Shown here: piece after piece, positions 14,142 to 27,419 of the stretch | Layout: each line of letters begins with the position of its first letter | Numbering within the stretch: position 1 is the stretch's first letter | From: Tyto alba | Lineage: Eukaryota; Chordata; Aves; Strigiformes; Tytonidae | Direction: 5' to 3' | DNA length: 64,000 bases | Assembly (NCBI RefSeq): GCF_018691265.1 | Contig: NW_024881322.1 | Span: 17,789,107-17,853,106 of the forward strand | Notes under the pieces: generated by a model | The model's input: only the letters and a program-made list of their open reading frames with translations | Database searches by the model: none | What the model was told of the DNA's origin: nothing | Translations under genes and position numbers: made by a program

Positions 14142-16711
14142 GGTATATGAAGAAGTGTAGTAAGCCACTGCAAACACAGTCTTATCACCAAACTTCCTAA
14201 ATTAACTTCTCTCGTCTCTCTTGGATTTCCCCCCACCCACTATTGTTTCCTTCAACAGGTTGAGTTGTTTTGGTTTTGTTTTTTTTTTTCATTTTATTCC
14301 ATGTCCTTCTCTCTCTGCCTTTACATAGAAATACTTTTCAATCCAAGCTGATTTTTTCCTCTTACTGAGAAAAATGTGCTACAGCTCCACTTAGGAAAGA
14401 TCCCTAAAAGATTTAACTACTGACCACTTCGGAATTAGCAATGTTTTTACTAACTTCACTATAGTGATAAATCTTGTGGAAAACTGTACTGGAAAACATA
14501 GGTATTGCTTAGAAATTTAACAGGGTGATTTCTCCTTGTGTGTATTTTTACTGTGCTTCAAAAACAAATGGACCAACACTGGTGAATCATAAAATGGCTA
14601 ATTATGCTATTTAATGGCTGAATTACACCTACAGTAGGGACTATTTCCCTAGTAAATTCTAGATAGTTCTGACTACCTCTGACATAATTTCTGTGCTGTA
14701 CCATCACATGCTACAGAAGTCCTTTAACATTAAGGCAGATACAGCCTGAGCAATTACAGTAAGAAGAGAACTAAAGATTTTGCACATAGGAACAATGCTT
14801 TCCATGAAGAAAACAGTCTTTTATTGAGAGGTAATCACAATAAATTTAGATTTCCTATATCCAATTGTTTTGTTTTCCTTAGCTGAAAATACAGGCAGTT
14901 TCTCTGTCCCCTATGTCCCTCCCAGGAGTACACAGTGATCTGGCAAACAGGAATGCAGATGCCAACAAAAGGCCAAATGTAAGGATGACACTTCCCAGAG
15001 GTGAAATTAAAATATAGATTAGGTTGATATTTTTGGATAGACAAGAGTGCCATAGGAGGAACTAAATAGCCTGTTCTATGCTTATGCTTTAATTCGGAAT
15101 GCTGCTGTTGTTGAACCTTGATTATTCTCCTCTCCATGTTTTAGGAGTATATATTTTCTAGCATGTATATTTTATAGATTACTAAGATAAACAGTAAATT
15201 ACTGTTAAACTTAAAGAGATGTTCCTTCTTCTATAAATCATCTGTAAATGAACAGCTGAAACTTTCACATTAAGGATCTTATTAGATCAACCTCAGAATG
15301 TCAGTGGAACAGTGCAGTTATCTTCTTAGTCTATACCTCTAGGTATCCACTTTCATAGTTTAATTTTTACTGCAGAGGAGAGTTGGAGAATGCAACTCTC
15401 CAGTTCCTTGTCTGGCTGTAGTACTCTGCAGCAGATCTGATAGAATTTGCATTCCTGCAACTTTCTCTTTTGAGTGTAAGACTAGTAGGTCATAAAATGA
15501 CATGATTTGTTTTTTTCAGGAAAACTAATGATTCTGGAGAGAAAGGAATACTCTAAAATTTCAACAAACTAATCAAAGTATATATGAATGTATCTCTATT
15601 AATGTCATGCTGCTCTGTTTACCTGAACTCATAGCACCACAGAGATGTGACCATCCCTCAGGGTGAAAGGAACTGCCTCTATTTTCAGAGATCTATCCCA
15701 TTTCATCCTACTGGTAGTTTTGTTTGTTTGCTTGTGTTCATCGGTTTTCATGTTCTATGCAAAAGTTATTTTAAAGGTTGACTGGACAGAAGGCAAATTC
15801 ATCAAAGCTAATAATTCCGGTATTGTTCCTTAACAACTCTCAAATGTTTGGTGAGAAGAGGCTTTTGTCATTTTATTATTTCCTGTCTTTTCCCCAGATA
15901 GCTTTCTTTTGCATTAACCCACACACTTCCACAGTTCGTACAATTCACAATACCCAGACAAATAACAGTTTTTATAAATTACTGCAGAACTGCTTACAGG
16001 AGAATCCATCATTCTCCTGTAATAACCTGAAGTAAGTTTAAGTATAGGTCCACCGAAATCCCTAGACCTGCCTGCTTAGGCTGTTTAATTAGGCATGCAG
16101 TGAAGAATCATGCTTACATGGCCTGACATTCATGTCTCCAGAAGATGAGCAGTAGCTATGTGATGAGAAATACATGTGGAACAAAGAGCAGTGATTTGTG
16201 ATGGAAATTAAAAAAAAATGCCCTGAGAAAATTAATTGGCTATCATTTATTCTTTCTGAAGAAGTTATATGTAATAATTTCATTTTTAGAAGACAGCTAA
16301 TTAGGTGATGCATTGCTTATCAAATGCATTAAACTATTGATTTCTTGTGAAATCAGTGTGGGACAAAAATAGTCTGTAGTCCTAGTAAACAAAAACAGAG
16401 GAACTCCTTCTGGCCCTGAAGATTAAAGGTGATTAAATAAAAGATGTGATATTAGCGATGATGAGAAGGTTTAATCTCACAGTATTAAATAGTGCAGAGA
16501 AGATGAATTAGAACTGAACTTTTTAACAAAACAAGGGAGAACTCCAGTGTAACATCCAACAAATTAAAAATAAAAGTGTCAGGGTCATGCAACAATTAGA
16601 TTCAAGTGCTCAAATTCTGGTATGTTTTTCAAGCTTGTATTTTACTCTGTTCTTAATTTGTTTGGCAGCTTAAGTCTCTTCCCTTTCATGTGTGTTGTGT
16701 TGAGAACAGTA

Positions 16712-16715
<4 letters not shown>

Positions 16716-16744
<29 letters not shown>
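16716..16744. repeat. Poly(T) tract, 29 bases
   Basis: The longest homopolymer in the window. It is followed by ccttttgcag, so the whole resembles a strong polypyrimidine tract plus AG. It could also be the poly(A) tail of a - strand retroposed copy, but the sequence on either side was not recognised as a gene or SINE. Confidence 0.9.
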
Positions 16745-19629
16745 CCTTTTGCAGTCGGTTTTCTTGAAGATGGATCATACTGACATCCAAACCAGGAAAA
16801 GACCAGACACCACGAGTTCATAAAACTGTTGCCAGTGTTTTCTGTTATTTAGAATTTGGAGGTGCAGGGCTCTGAAATACTAAACTAATCATTGCTATTT
16901 ACTGAATGGGCTCTGCAGTTTCTTGGGATAGGGTTATGCCAGTGAGGTGGCCTCAGATGATAGAACCTGTTCACAACAGTGGTCCTGAAGTGTTTGGTTT
17001 TCTTCTGTCTTCTACACCTCTCAGAAGCTGGGGCTACAAAAGCAGATGCAAAGCGTTTGCCTCCTGACTTACATCCAAATATGTTAAAGGATGGCCCAAG
17101 AAACTTGAAGCCTATTTGATTAATAAAAGGAATTATTCCTAAGTGTGATATCTGCTTAATTTGGATTTTATTAATTTAATTCTTCCTTTACATTGTTTAG
17201 TTGTTTTTATGTTCATGTTTCTTGACAAATCATCTTTGTGTTCTTGAGGTTAGACCATTTCAATATGTTAAAATTGTCCTCCTTTGAAAAAGTAAAAGAT
17301 ATTATATAAAACTCCAGGAAAGGATCAGAGTGCCTGAGCTGTGACTGTGTGAAAAAGGTTCTTCTTGTGGGTAACTAACAACATAAACTGAGCTTCAGGC
17401 CCTTATCACTCTGTTCCAGATTATTTACTTTATTTGAAATCATAGACAGTGTATTGTTGGTAAAGGTGCTTGTCATGTATCTCATGGCTTATCAAAGGTT
17501 AGTCATGCAAAAGGCTGGGTTTAGTTATATCTATTAGAAGGTTTTGTGAAGGGGTTAATGTATGTCCGTCCTCTGGTTAGATCTCAGCTGGGACCTTGGT
17601 CTAATGTTTTCTTAGATTATGAATATTAGCCTTTCTTTTGAATAGAGCTAAGATATATGGAAAATCATCTCAACTACTTGTCTCATGGGGAAAAAATTAA
17701 ATGTCAAGCAATAGGATCAAAAGCCTTTAAAATTGGATCATGTTCTGCAAACAAACATGTTTATGAGCACAGCAACGTTTCTTTTCCAAAAGTGCCTACA
17801 GCCTACATAGCTAAAATGCGTGCTGCTTTCACAGCCTGTGCTAGATGTGTTCAGCTATCAGGAACCTGTGAATCGTTTATTGGATCTCAACTACCACAAA
17901 AAAGCTGTGACATTTGGCATCACAGTTTGCAGTGTGAACTGCATGATTTGACATAGGCAGTTCATTATTCTTGACCCCCTGTTCACCATTTGCCATGCAC
18001 TAAAAATAGGAATACATGGAGACCCCTCAAAGAATTGATGGTTCATCTCATGTAAGAGAAAGTCCTAAAAATACAGCTTGAAGGAATGTAGCAAAATGTT
18101 TTCATGATATAAAGAGAAAGTTGTTTTGGTTGTCACTTCTCTGCCTTTCATAAACTTCCACAAATTCTGGGAAGGATCATATGGAAACCCCATGCCTTGT
18201 TCCTTTTGGCAAGTGATAGGGGAAAAGGAGTCGTTGCTTTCATTGATGTGTGTGCTTCTGCTTGGGACTGCCCACTTTCTCTTTCTTCCAGCATTTGTCC
18301 TCAGTCATTGTAGTTTCAGTGTCATTCTATTCACAACCAGCTTCTCTGAATTATCATCTCAAATCTGGAACAGATAAAGTGGCAGAAGCATAACTCCAAC
18401 CTCTGACCTGTAATGAAAGGGATGGAATGCTCTGATGAGCCCTGCTCCTGGGCTGCATCAGTCTAAGCTGTGTGGCAAGAGGTCAGATGTGCAGAGATCA
18501 TCTCAAAGGTCTTAGGTTTAACTTCTCTGAAGTCCCAGTTTTGGTATAATTTGCTCAATACATTACTAGGTATCCACGTGTTCACATAAAACAGTAGTAG
18601 ATGGTTGAATTAGTCAGGACATGGATCACAGCAATAGGAACTCTCTAAACAACCACCAGGCTGGGATATTTGTGATGAGGTACTCATGCAGGAAGAAAAC
18701 AGTCTGGTAAGACTGCTGCTCTACTCTACTATTCCTCTACTTTCACTGTAAGTGAAATTCTTCTTTTTCTAATTTTATTTCTTAGTGATATATTTGAACT
18801 GATTTAAATTGTATTAAGTAGTTAAACGTGAAGGGAAATTAAATTTATCAGAAACTTTGGGAGTCCTGATGGAAGTATAGGGCAGGGAGAAAGCTCTCAG
18901 ATTATGTTATACTGACTTTATAATTGAAGCAGCTTTTCGCTGTTGCCTTCTTCTTGCTTTTCTGGATCACATGGATATTAGGTTATGGTTATCCTGTCAA
19001 ATTAGACCGATCTCCCATATACATATGCCCTACAGATACCGTTCACATTTTTTTAAGAGTTTCTCCTCAAGAGTTCTCTCTCTTGTATATTTTAGAGCTC
19101 CATAAGCAGTTTTCAGTGTTTACTGGAAGGAAGCTTGTGGAAAATATTTTTGTATATATTGAAACTGGGTTTGTATAATCTATGAAATGAATAGAAATTC
19201 TGATTTATCTTGACATTCTTTCATGTAGGGATTTAAAAAAAAGTTGTGAACAATGTCTGTAGTCTGCCTCAGACTACTAAAATAAGGTCGCAAATGAATG
19301 TTCATCATCATCACTGTAGGCAACATCTCTGTATCAGGAATAAATTCAAGTAATATCTGGAAGGTGACATGAAAAATAGTAGATCTGTGTTAGTTTTATT
19401 CAAGAGTATAATGTAAAATTAAGAAATTAACTACAGATACTTGTGCATTCATGACATTTAGCTTCACTACTCCACATTTTCATAAAGGAAATATATTTAC
19501 AGAGTCTTCTTCCTTGAGGGTACTTTCTACTTTCTTACAAGCTACATAGAGTGTTTTCAGTAGTCATGGCAACTCTCCACCTTCATCTGAGAAAGCACTT
19601 TGACATTTTTTCTTCAGTATTTAAGAGGA
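16745..19629. other. Intronic-looking DNA, no gene recognised
   Basis: AT-rich sequence with short open frames only, for example 17657-17956 (+) and 18126-18377 (+). Neither shows a domain, a conserved motif or convincing splice borders. Confidence 0.6.
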
Positions 19630-20578
19630 TGTTGTGGTTTAGGCCCAGAGGACAATTGAGCACCAGCCAGCCGCTCATTCCTTCCCTCATTGCAGAGATG
19701 GAGTGGGGAGAATATGGAGCAGGAATCCTCAAAGAATCCATCTAAGGACTGGGGAAGAAAAAAGAAAACATCACTTTAATTCAAATGCTAACCAGACAAC
19801 ACTTAACAGACAAGGTGGGGACAGTGAGAACCACCAACCACATCCAAAACCACCTCCCCCACCCCTCCCTTCTTCCCGGGCTCAGCTTTGCTCCTGATGT
19901 CTCTACTTCTGCCCCCAGCAGCACAGGGGGCAGGGGATGGGGGTTACAGTCAGCTCGCTGCTCCTTCCTTCTCGGGAAGTGAGGTGAACACCGCACACCC
20001 CTCCCCTGCCCGTGTGGCTCCCCTCTCACTGGAGACAGTCTTCCACAAACATTCTCTTGCATGAGTCCTCCCCACAGGCCATTGTTGTTCCCATGCTGCT
20101 CTAGCGTGGGTCACCCCTGCATGTTGCAGTCCTCCCAGCACTGAACCGCAACAGTGAGGGCCACTTCTCCCCTGAGGGTCCCAGTCTCCTTTAAGTGCAG
20201 ATGCCCGTCTTGGTGTGGGGTCCTCCACAGGCTTCTGGTTGGCCTCTACTCCACCTTGGACCTCCATTTGTGTCAGGGTGGGCAGCCCTACTTTCTCACC
20301 ACAGGATACAGGGGTCTCTGCTCTGGTGCACCTCTCCCCACATCCTTCTGCTGACCTTGGTGTCTGTCCTTCTCACAACTCCTCCTCAGAAGGTCCCCAC
20401 CCTCTCTCCGGTTCCCCTTCTTAAATACATTCTCACAGAGGCACAGTTCGGCCTGGTTAGAGGTGGGTCCGACTTGGAGCCGGGGGAGCTTTCAAGAAGC
20501 TTCTCACAGGAGGCCACTGCTGTAGCCCCCTCCCCTGCTACCAAAAAAGAAAAAAATGTTCCACAGAAACCCAGCACA
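19630..20578 (-). mobile_element. ERV solo LTR, family A copy 1
   Basis: GC-rich 949-base unit in AT-rich surroundings. On the - strand it starts with TG and ends with CA. It has a TATA-like TATTTAAG (20420-20427) and an ATTAAA polyadenylation-type signal (19775-19780). It matches 25942-26897 in opposite orientation across the TATA region and near the ATTAAA. Flanking five-base words gagga (19625-19629) and cagga (20579-20583) match at four of five positions, consistent with a decayed 5-bp target duplication as made by ERVL-type elements. No gag, pol or env lies beside it, so it is a solo LTR. The open frames inside it on both strands are by-products of its GC content. The specific family name is not assigned. 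Confidence 0.85.
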
Positions 20579-23500
20579 CAGGACATTGACAAAAGGTCTG
20601 TTACCCTCAGTTTTGGTTACTACTAAGCAAAGGAAACAAAATTTGGAGTACATTTGGTAAAAGAAGAAACATTCTCACGTGCCTCTAATCAGGTCAATTA
20701 CAGTCATGATATAAATATACTGATTTTTAAAATTACAAATTATATAACCACTGATAAAAATACAGTATCTGAAGTTATATATTTTGCAATAGTATCAAGT
20801 TATTAATTTTTCTTTAGTCATTCATTGACTGAAGAGCGTCATGCATTAAAGCCTAGTGCTTTAAAGAGGAAGTAACATTTGAAGTTAGAGCAGATGGAAA
20901 AAGGAAACTAACAACTCTTATTTGGTTATTTTGTTACTTTGGCTGTCTTTTAGTAATGTTACTTTTAGAGGATTAAACTGTAAAGCATCTTCGGCATATT
21001 CAGCCACATGAAGCATTTGCACTAAACCCCAAACCATGTTTAATTAACTTGGTTTCATTAAAACCTTTCACTAAAAGCACAACATTCAGTCTATTTCATT
21101 TCAAGATTTGTGACTCTCCTCTTAACACAAATAATTTTCACTGGGGAGGGATGTTTAATATATGGTTTTTCCAGCATTTTGGTGGGAAGAATGAAATGAA
21201 ACTCATCGATCCCTGTGAGTTTCACTATGAGACAGTAATTTTCTTTAGAGAAGTCCTGTATGTGGATAGACGCAAACAGAATTTTAAAGATATTCATGCA
21301 GTCCAGTGTAAATTAACCTGTTGAAATTTATATATAAACATCTTGCCCATTAAAAATCTGGATAGGCTTAAAATGTAGTGTGAGTAAGAGAGAGTGTTAA
21401 CTGAACTGATGATATACTTGATGTTAGAGTTGGAACAATACAATTTTTAGGAACGGAAAAGAAGAAACAAAGTGGAAATTACACTTCCATTTTGTAAAAC
21501 TTTGAAGAGGAAAATCTTTTTCTTAATGCATTTGCTGGCTTTTCATGACACCAGATGCAGTGCTGCATAAAGTTTGGTGAATTGTACTGTCTTAGTTTCA
21601 TTTTAGTCTACCACCTTTATTGCCATGTGTAGTGTATCATCTTATCTAAAATCACAAGGTGCTAAATAATGTCACTCGTACCTGGGAGTGACAGTATATA
21701 CATCCAGGGATCAAAATGCTCAAAACATTTAGCACAACATATGCTGCCTGTGTAAATTTTCAATGTGAAAATACCTGATTTATCTCTGAATAAAGCAGCA
21801 AAAAAAGAAATCCACAGTTACCACTCTTCATCTCTGCTGTTCCCAAGTGACAGGCTAAACAAACAGGAAAAAAACCCTTCTGTTCTCTATTCTCCTCCCT
21901 CTCTCCCTATCACCACCACTGAACATAGAGTTTTCACTGTCACATTACAAAATGCAGGAACAGAATGCTAACACAGTTTCTCACTTATTCAAGATACCTA
22001 ATGATATTGGCGAGTTAGCCAGGGTGTCCATTAATTCCCTCTGTGGTCATATATGGGCAGCTGAATATGATCCAAAACCACCGAAATATTTTACACTCTA
22101 GGCTCTAGAAAGCTGATACGTTGAAGATTAGGTGGCCTATCTGAAGGCTTTACAGACTGTGAATGAACAGACACTTCTTATTTGCTGTTCATGCTGCAAA
22201 ATCTTCATCATGCCACTGTGTGTTTTTTAAGTTTTCTGGGGACAAAATGATCTTTAACAGAATGTGCTAGTGTTACTATGGGTTCACAAAATGATCTTTA
22301 AGGTATTTTTATTCTCATGTGAATTTACTGTTAATAAACACTAACTTATTACTATTAATAATAGTAATAGTATATACTATTTAACAGGATACTTCCCACC
22401 TTTTGTGTATTCCGATGGACACAGCACCTGGCATAATGCACATCATGACTGGATGTCACAGATGCTATCAGCATTGCTTACAAAGGAATAAGTATTAATG
22501 CATCTGCCTTGTGCAGGTAGCAGATAGGAGACACACAGTAAGAATATGTGGTCATTGCCACAGTGGAAAGAGTTCACTAGTGGAGTCTCAAAATAATTCT
22601 GTACTGAGAATTTTTACATGTTCACTAAAAAAAAATTGAAAGACTGAGTGAATAGCCAGACCACAAATTTTGCTTTCAGTACTGTCACATTCTGGGTAGT
22701 GAAGTTATTCAAAAACTAACAGTGAAGAATTTCAGAATTATCTTAAAAGATTGATGAAATAATAAATGTAGATAAAATTTGATGTAGAGGAAATTTGAAC
22801 GACGCACAAAAAAGGAATCTCTACTTTATAAATAAATTAATGGGCTCTAAGTTGGCTTGCCATTTAGGAGTGTGTTCTTGGGGTATAGCAGAAAATAAAT
22901 CAGAACTCTGTAGTGGTTAAAAAGGTAGCTGACATGATTAATTGGGAAAGACATAGACAGAAAATTAGAGAACAGCATTGCATAAAGGTGTGGAATGCCT
23001 CTATCTTCAAATCAGAAGGTGACATAATCACTTATGAGACACCTTCTGTACAAAAAACCAAAAATGGACTAAGACTGGAAAATGTGACTGATATGATAGA
23101 TCTCTTTAAAATCAGAAGCATCTGGGTGAAGAGGTTGTGGGGTTTTTTGGTACAAGAATTAGGAGACATTACATGAAATTGGCAGACTTTTGCCTCAAAA
23201 CTCAGAAAAGAAGGTGATCTTTCAGATGTTGTGTAGTCAAGCTATGGCACTCCATGGCATGAGATGCTGGGAATGATAAAATGTGACCAAAAAGCAGCTG
23301 TATTTTTTTCCTTTTATTCCCATTGAGAACTATTAAAAAACACCTTTGATTCAGGCAGTCTCTGATCAACAACTTTCTGAAGGTCAACAGAATATTATGG
23401 AGAAGTATCATTGCGCAGTAAGGCACTGCTAAAGAGAGAGTTTTGGGATGGATAGACCAGTATGGCATTTCTCGCCTATGTAAAAATTTAAATGGACAAA

Positions 23501-25941
23501 AGCCAAATTCTTCTGTCCTTATTGGAATTGATGTGAAGGTGGTGTGTTCATACTCAGGAATGATCTACTATGTCATTCTCAGAGGCAATCTATCAGTCTA
23601 AACCACACTATGTGCTAAATTAGTTCAGCTGGTTTTCACTCAGTTTGAAATATTAACAGAGCAAAAGTACAGCTTTTCAGTGCATTTTAAAAAGAAGCTC
23701 ATGTTTGTTATCTATACATTAGGTAAATTGAGTTTTATAAGATTTTAAATGTGTTTTCAGTCCTCTTCTGTAAGATTCCATAGAATAATTATTTGTTCTT
23801 ACTAAGGGATGAGTCTAAAATGATCTCTGTCATGGCTCATTTCTGGTACATTGAAAATGCCATTTAAAAAAGTTTTAATATGACCGAGGAGAAAGTCTGA
23901 TAAAAGAAAAATAAACATATCGATGTGGTTTACTCTTTGTGTATACAACTAACACTGCCACTATTGTCAACAGTTTTAAAGATGCCAAGTATTTCATAAT
24001 CTGGATTACAGGCAGTAGACTTTACTTAAAACATATGAATGAAATAGAAAGGTCTTGGTCATGCCATCTGGCACATGGCACTTGTCCAAGTGAGAAAGTT
24101 CTAAATAAAGAGGAGATAAGGCCAAATGGCTCTAAGTGCTAATGATATATTTTTCTGTAAATAACGATCATGTCAAACACTGTGAGTTTTGTGTATTCAT
24201 GGAAATACAGAAGGTGGACAAAGAATGCACCATCCTGAGGAAACAGCTGTTGCAGAAGTCATGCTATATCTATCGATTGATCGATCCATTCAATAGATAC
24301 AGGGGCTGTAGTCCTGGTGCTTTTCTAGGTTTTTTTTTCCAGGCAAAACCACATGAAGATAACAATATGTAAATATCACCCAGTTATCACAGTTTTTATT
24401 TTCTGTTTCATCACTGAGCGACCCTCAGCTCTCTTGCCAGACTTGGCCTTGGATGCATCAGTATTGTGTGGCACCATGGCTATGTAATGCTTTGGAGTCT
24501 GTCAGCTACTTGAGCTTTTCAGTTCATCTCTGAAGGTTATGGTCCCCACAAATAAAACAATTAGACTGGATTGTATATGGGCACTCTAGAACTTCTGTAG
24601 TTTCTGATAGTTTTCTAGTATCTTGTCCATCTGCCTGCATACTTTCCTGAGTGACTGGCCTTCATACTTCACCAGGCTTTGGGGATTAAAGGTAACAGTT
24701 TGAGAGTTAAGTACACTCTTGACATTATGTAATCACCTCTTCTACCCACACAGCATTCTACACTGTGATTTCCACAGTGCATCTACATATTTTATGAAAA
24801 TATATAAGCTGTTCTCTTTTGATCCTGTGATCTCAACTTCAGCTCCACATCCCTTATGGACAAAAATACTGCAGAGGAATCATAATAAAACAGTAAGAAA
24901 CCTGCTTTCATGCTATCTGGCAAGACATTAGCTATCAGCTGTGTGGGCTTTGGATTGATACACACATTTTTGTCCTACATGAGCTTGCTGTTTCAGTTTT
25001 AGCATAGCAGTAGATGAGCTACCCTGCAAGTAGTCAGGCTGGGGTATTAGCAGTAATCTACCTATGTCAGTACAGAGCTCAACATGGTCTAAGCATCTGC
25101 TTATTTATGTAAGAGAAAAAGGTAGATAGGGGACTTACTGGCAAAGGCATCTGACTTCCATGTTGTATTTTGTCTGCTACTGTTACAGTAGCTAGCTTAT
25201 TTATGGTAATAATTTCAGTGTAGATTAGCTTCTTGTCTCTGAGTATGTTTAATTGACTCCAGAGGATGGCCATCTCTTTCAACCTCCTCACTCTAGTTTT
25301 GATAGGATTTCTTGCACAAACAAGCACTTTAAACTGTCCTTGGGGGATTTCTGGGGAAGGAAGTCTGTCAGCCCTGTTTACCTGATTTACTTGACCTGAA
25401 GTCAGACAAACTTAGCATTAATGGGACAGGTACAACCATTCTTGTGGAACCTGGTAGCACACAGCAGATGTCAATGTAATTCTTCACTGTGTCCATGTTT
25501 TTAAAGTCCTTGCATCTGTGACATTACTGGAGATAGCTATTGGCTTAGAGTACCAGATAAAAAATATTCTTCCATAAAGAAAATTCTTAGTACTGCTGTG
25601 TTCTGACTGATGTCCCCCTCTGCTCATCTTTCATAAATAAGCAAACGTCACGCATATTCTCATGTCAATTTCCCAGTTTTGCCACTGTAAAAAAGCCAGT
25701 GCATGCAGGCTGGACAGAGACACAGACAGAGCACTTTCCTGGTGTTAAAACTGGTTCTCACTGCATCTTTTGAAGGTAAAATAAAATCCTTGGATTCCCA
25801 GCTCTAAAATAAGCCCAAATGAGTAGAAAACATGTGTACATGTGTCCTTCTTAAAGAAAGAAAGCTTGATAAAGATGAATGAGTGGATTATTATATTGCA
25901 TAGGTAGTAATTGCTTTCATCATATTGCAGAATTATGTCTG
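20579..25941. other. Intronic-looking DNA between two inverted LTRs
   Basis: About 5.4 kb of AT-rich sequence with no recognised gene. The 22913-23176 (+) open frame of 87 codons lacks splice borders and recognisable motifs. A 23-base palindrome is listed separately. Confidence 0.6.
22347..22369. repeat. AT-rich perfect palindrome, 11-bp arms
   Basis: The arms tattactatta and taatagtaata pair perfectly around one central A. It could form a small cruciform. Such palindromes also arise by chance in AT-rich DNA. Confidence 0.7.
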
Positions 25942-26897
25942 TGTTGGGTTTATGTGTGGTGGGGTTTTGATAGTGGGGGAGGGGGCTACAGAGGTGGCCC
26001 CTGTGAGAAGCTTCTCAAAGATCTTCAGCCTTGGACTCACCTCTGACCAAGGCTGACCCAATTAGTGACGGTGGCTGTGCCTTTGAGATTACGTATTTAA
26101 GAAGGGAAACATGGGAAGGGGAGTTGGAGTTGTGAGCAGGACACCTCTGCAAACACTGATGTCAGTGGAAGCAAGGAGGTAGGAAGAGGGGGAGGTGCAC
26201 TGGAGCAGAGACCCCTCTGCAGGAGAGGGCAGGCTGTGCCCTGCAGCTCATGGAAGTCACCAGTGGAGCAGATGCCCACTTGCATCCTGTGGAAGACACT
26301 AACGCTGGAGCAGAGGACTGTGCCTGGAGAAGGCCAGGACTCTGAGAGAAACCCATGCTGGAGCAGTTCATCACTAGGATGACTGCAACACATGGGAGGT
26401 ACTCACACTTGGAACAGTTCAGGAAGAGCTGCAGGTTATGGGAAGGGCCCCACATTGGAACGGGGGAAGAGTGTGAGGAGTCCTCCTCCTGAGGAGGAAG
26501 GAGTGGCAGAAAAAATGGGTGATGAACTGTCATCATTCCCCATCCCCTGCCTCCTGCTCTGCTGTGGGGCAGAAAGGACAGAAATTGGGAGCAAAGCTGA
26601 GCCTGGGAAAAAGGGAGGGATGGCGGGAAGATGTTTTTAAGATATGGTTGTATTTCTCACTGTCCTACTCTGATTGGAAAATTAAGTGGTGGTGGTGTTT
26701 AGATTAAACTGATGTTCTTTTTCTTCCCCTGAGGAGTCTGTCTTTTGCTTGTAACCATAATGGGTTAGCCATCCCTCCCTGTCCTTATCTAAGACTCCTG
26801 AGCCTTTTGTTTTATCTTCTTCCCCCCATCCCTGAGGGGGAAGGAGTGAGGGAGCAGCTATGTGGTGCTCACTTGCCCTCAGGGTCAAACCAGGACA
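25942..26897 (+). mobile_element. ERV solo LTR, family A copy 2
   Basis: 956-base unit starting TGTTGGG and ending AGGACA. It has TATTTAAG at 26094-26101 and ATTAAA at 26703-26708, in the same order as the - strand copy at 19630-20578. Both copies share a GGGGGCTACAG block and an AGAAGCTTCT block upstream of the TATA. The flanks gtctg (25937-25941) and gtctt (26898-26902) match at four of five positions, suggesting an old 5-bp target duplication. Its promoter and polyadenylation-type signal point the same way as the host gene, so it could act as a cryptic poly(A) site. No internal retroviral genes are present. Confidence 0.86.
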
Positions 26898-27381
26898 GTC
26901 TTACATTTTATTTTGGAGAAATCACACTTTGCTCCTTTCTATTTTGAATATAAAAATGGGGTTAAAAAATAAAATCATTAATTCATAAGAAGTGGTTTCT
27001 TGATGGAAATTGAATTGCTTATGGACGTACAAGTTTTTGTAGCTACCTCCAAAATAACTGGGGTCACAGTTAATGCAGTTCCTTGTGCAGACTACTATCC
27101 ACAGGAATGCTAAATATCACACGATGCTATATGCTGAGCAAATTATCTCCATTAATGCCTTTTGGGGATGTGATATGCATTGCCAAAGACTGCAAAATGG
27201 ATTTGTCTCTCAGAACAGCACCCTTGCTGGAGGAAATTAAGACTTTTTTTTCCAGACAGAAAGCCAGAAATACACTAGCAAGCACTACAAACAACCCATT
27301 TATAACAGATAAAAGTGAGGCTAAATTCTGTGTAATAAAACATTCAGATGTTATCACGCAAGTACTGAGGAGTAACTAGCC

Positions 27382-27419
27382 TATTATTATTATTATTTTT
27401 ATTATTATTATTATTATTA
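27382..27419. repeat. (ATT)n microsatellite
   Basis: About a dozen ATT/TAT units with one interruption by a short T run. Confidence 0.9.

Larger units (their letters stand above)
5721..16715. other. Intronic-looking DNA, no gene recognised
   Basis: About 11 kb of AT-rich sequence. The open frames here are short, and the longest (13401-13772, - strand, 123 codons) has no recognisable domain and no splice context. Contents I can name are homopolymer tracts and one alternating purine-pyrimidine tract, listed separately. The 9837-10000 and 11500-11720 stretches are especially AT-rich. Confidence 0.6.

Noticed and set aside
19703..20626. Several overlapping open frames of 60-143 codons on both strands
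   Set aside because: They lie inside the GC-rich LTR at 19630-20578 or overlap its edge, and have no domains; they follow from base composition.
26097..26640. Open frames up to 124 codons, some with signal-like starts
   Set aside because: All lie inside the LTR at 25942-26897, in different frames, with no retroviral or host motif.
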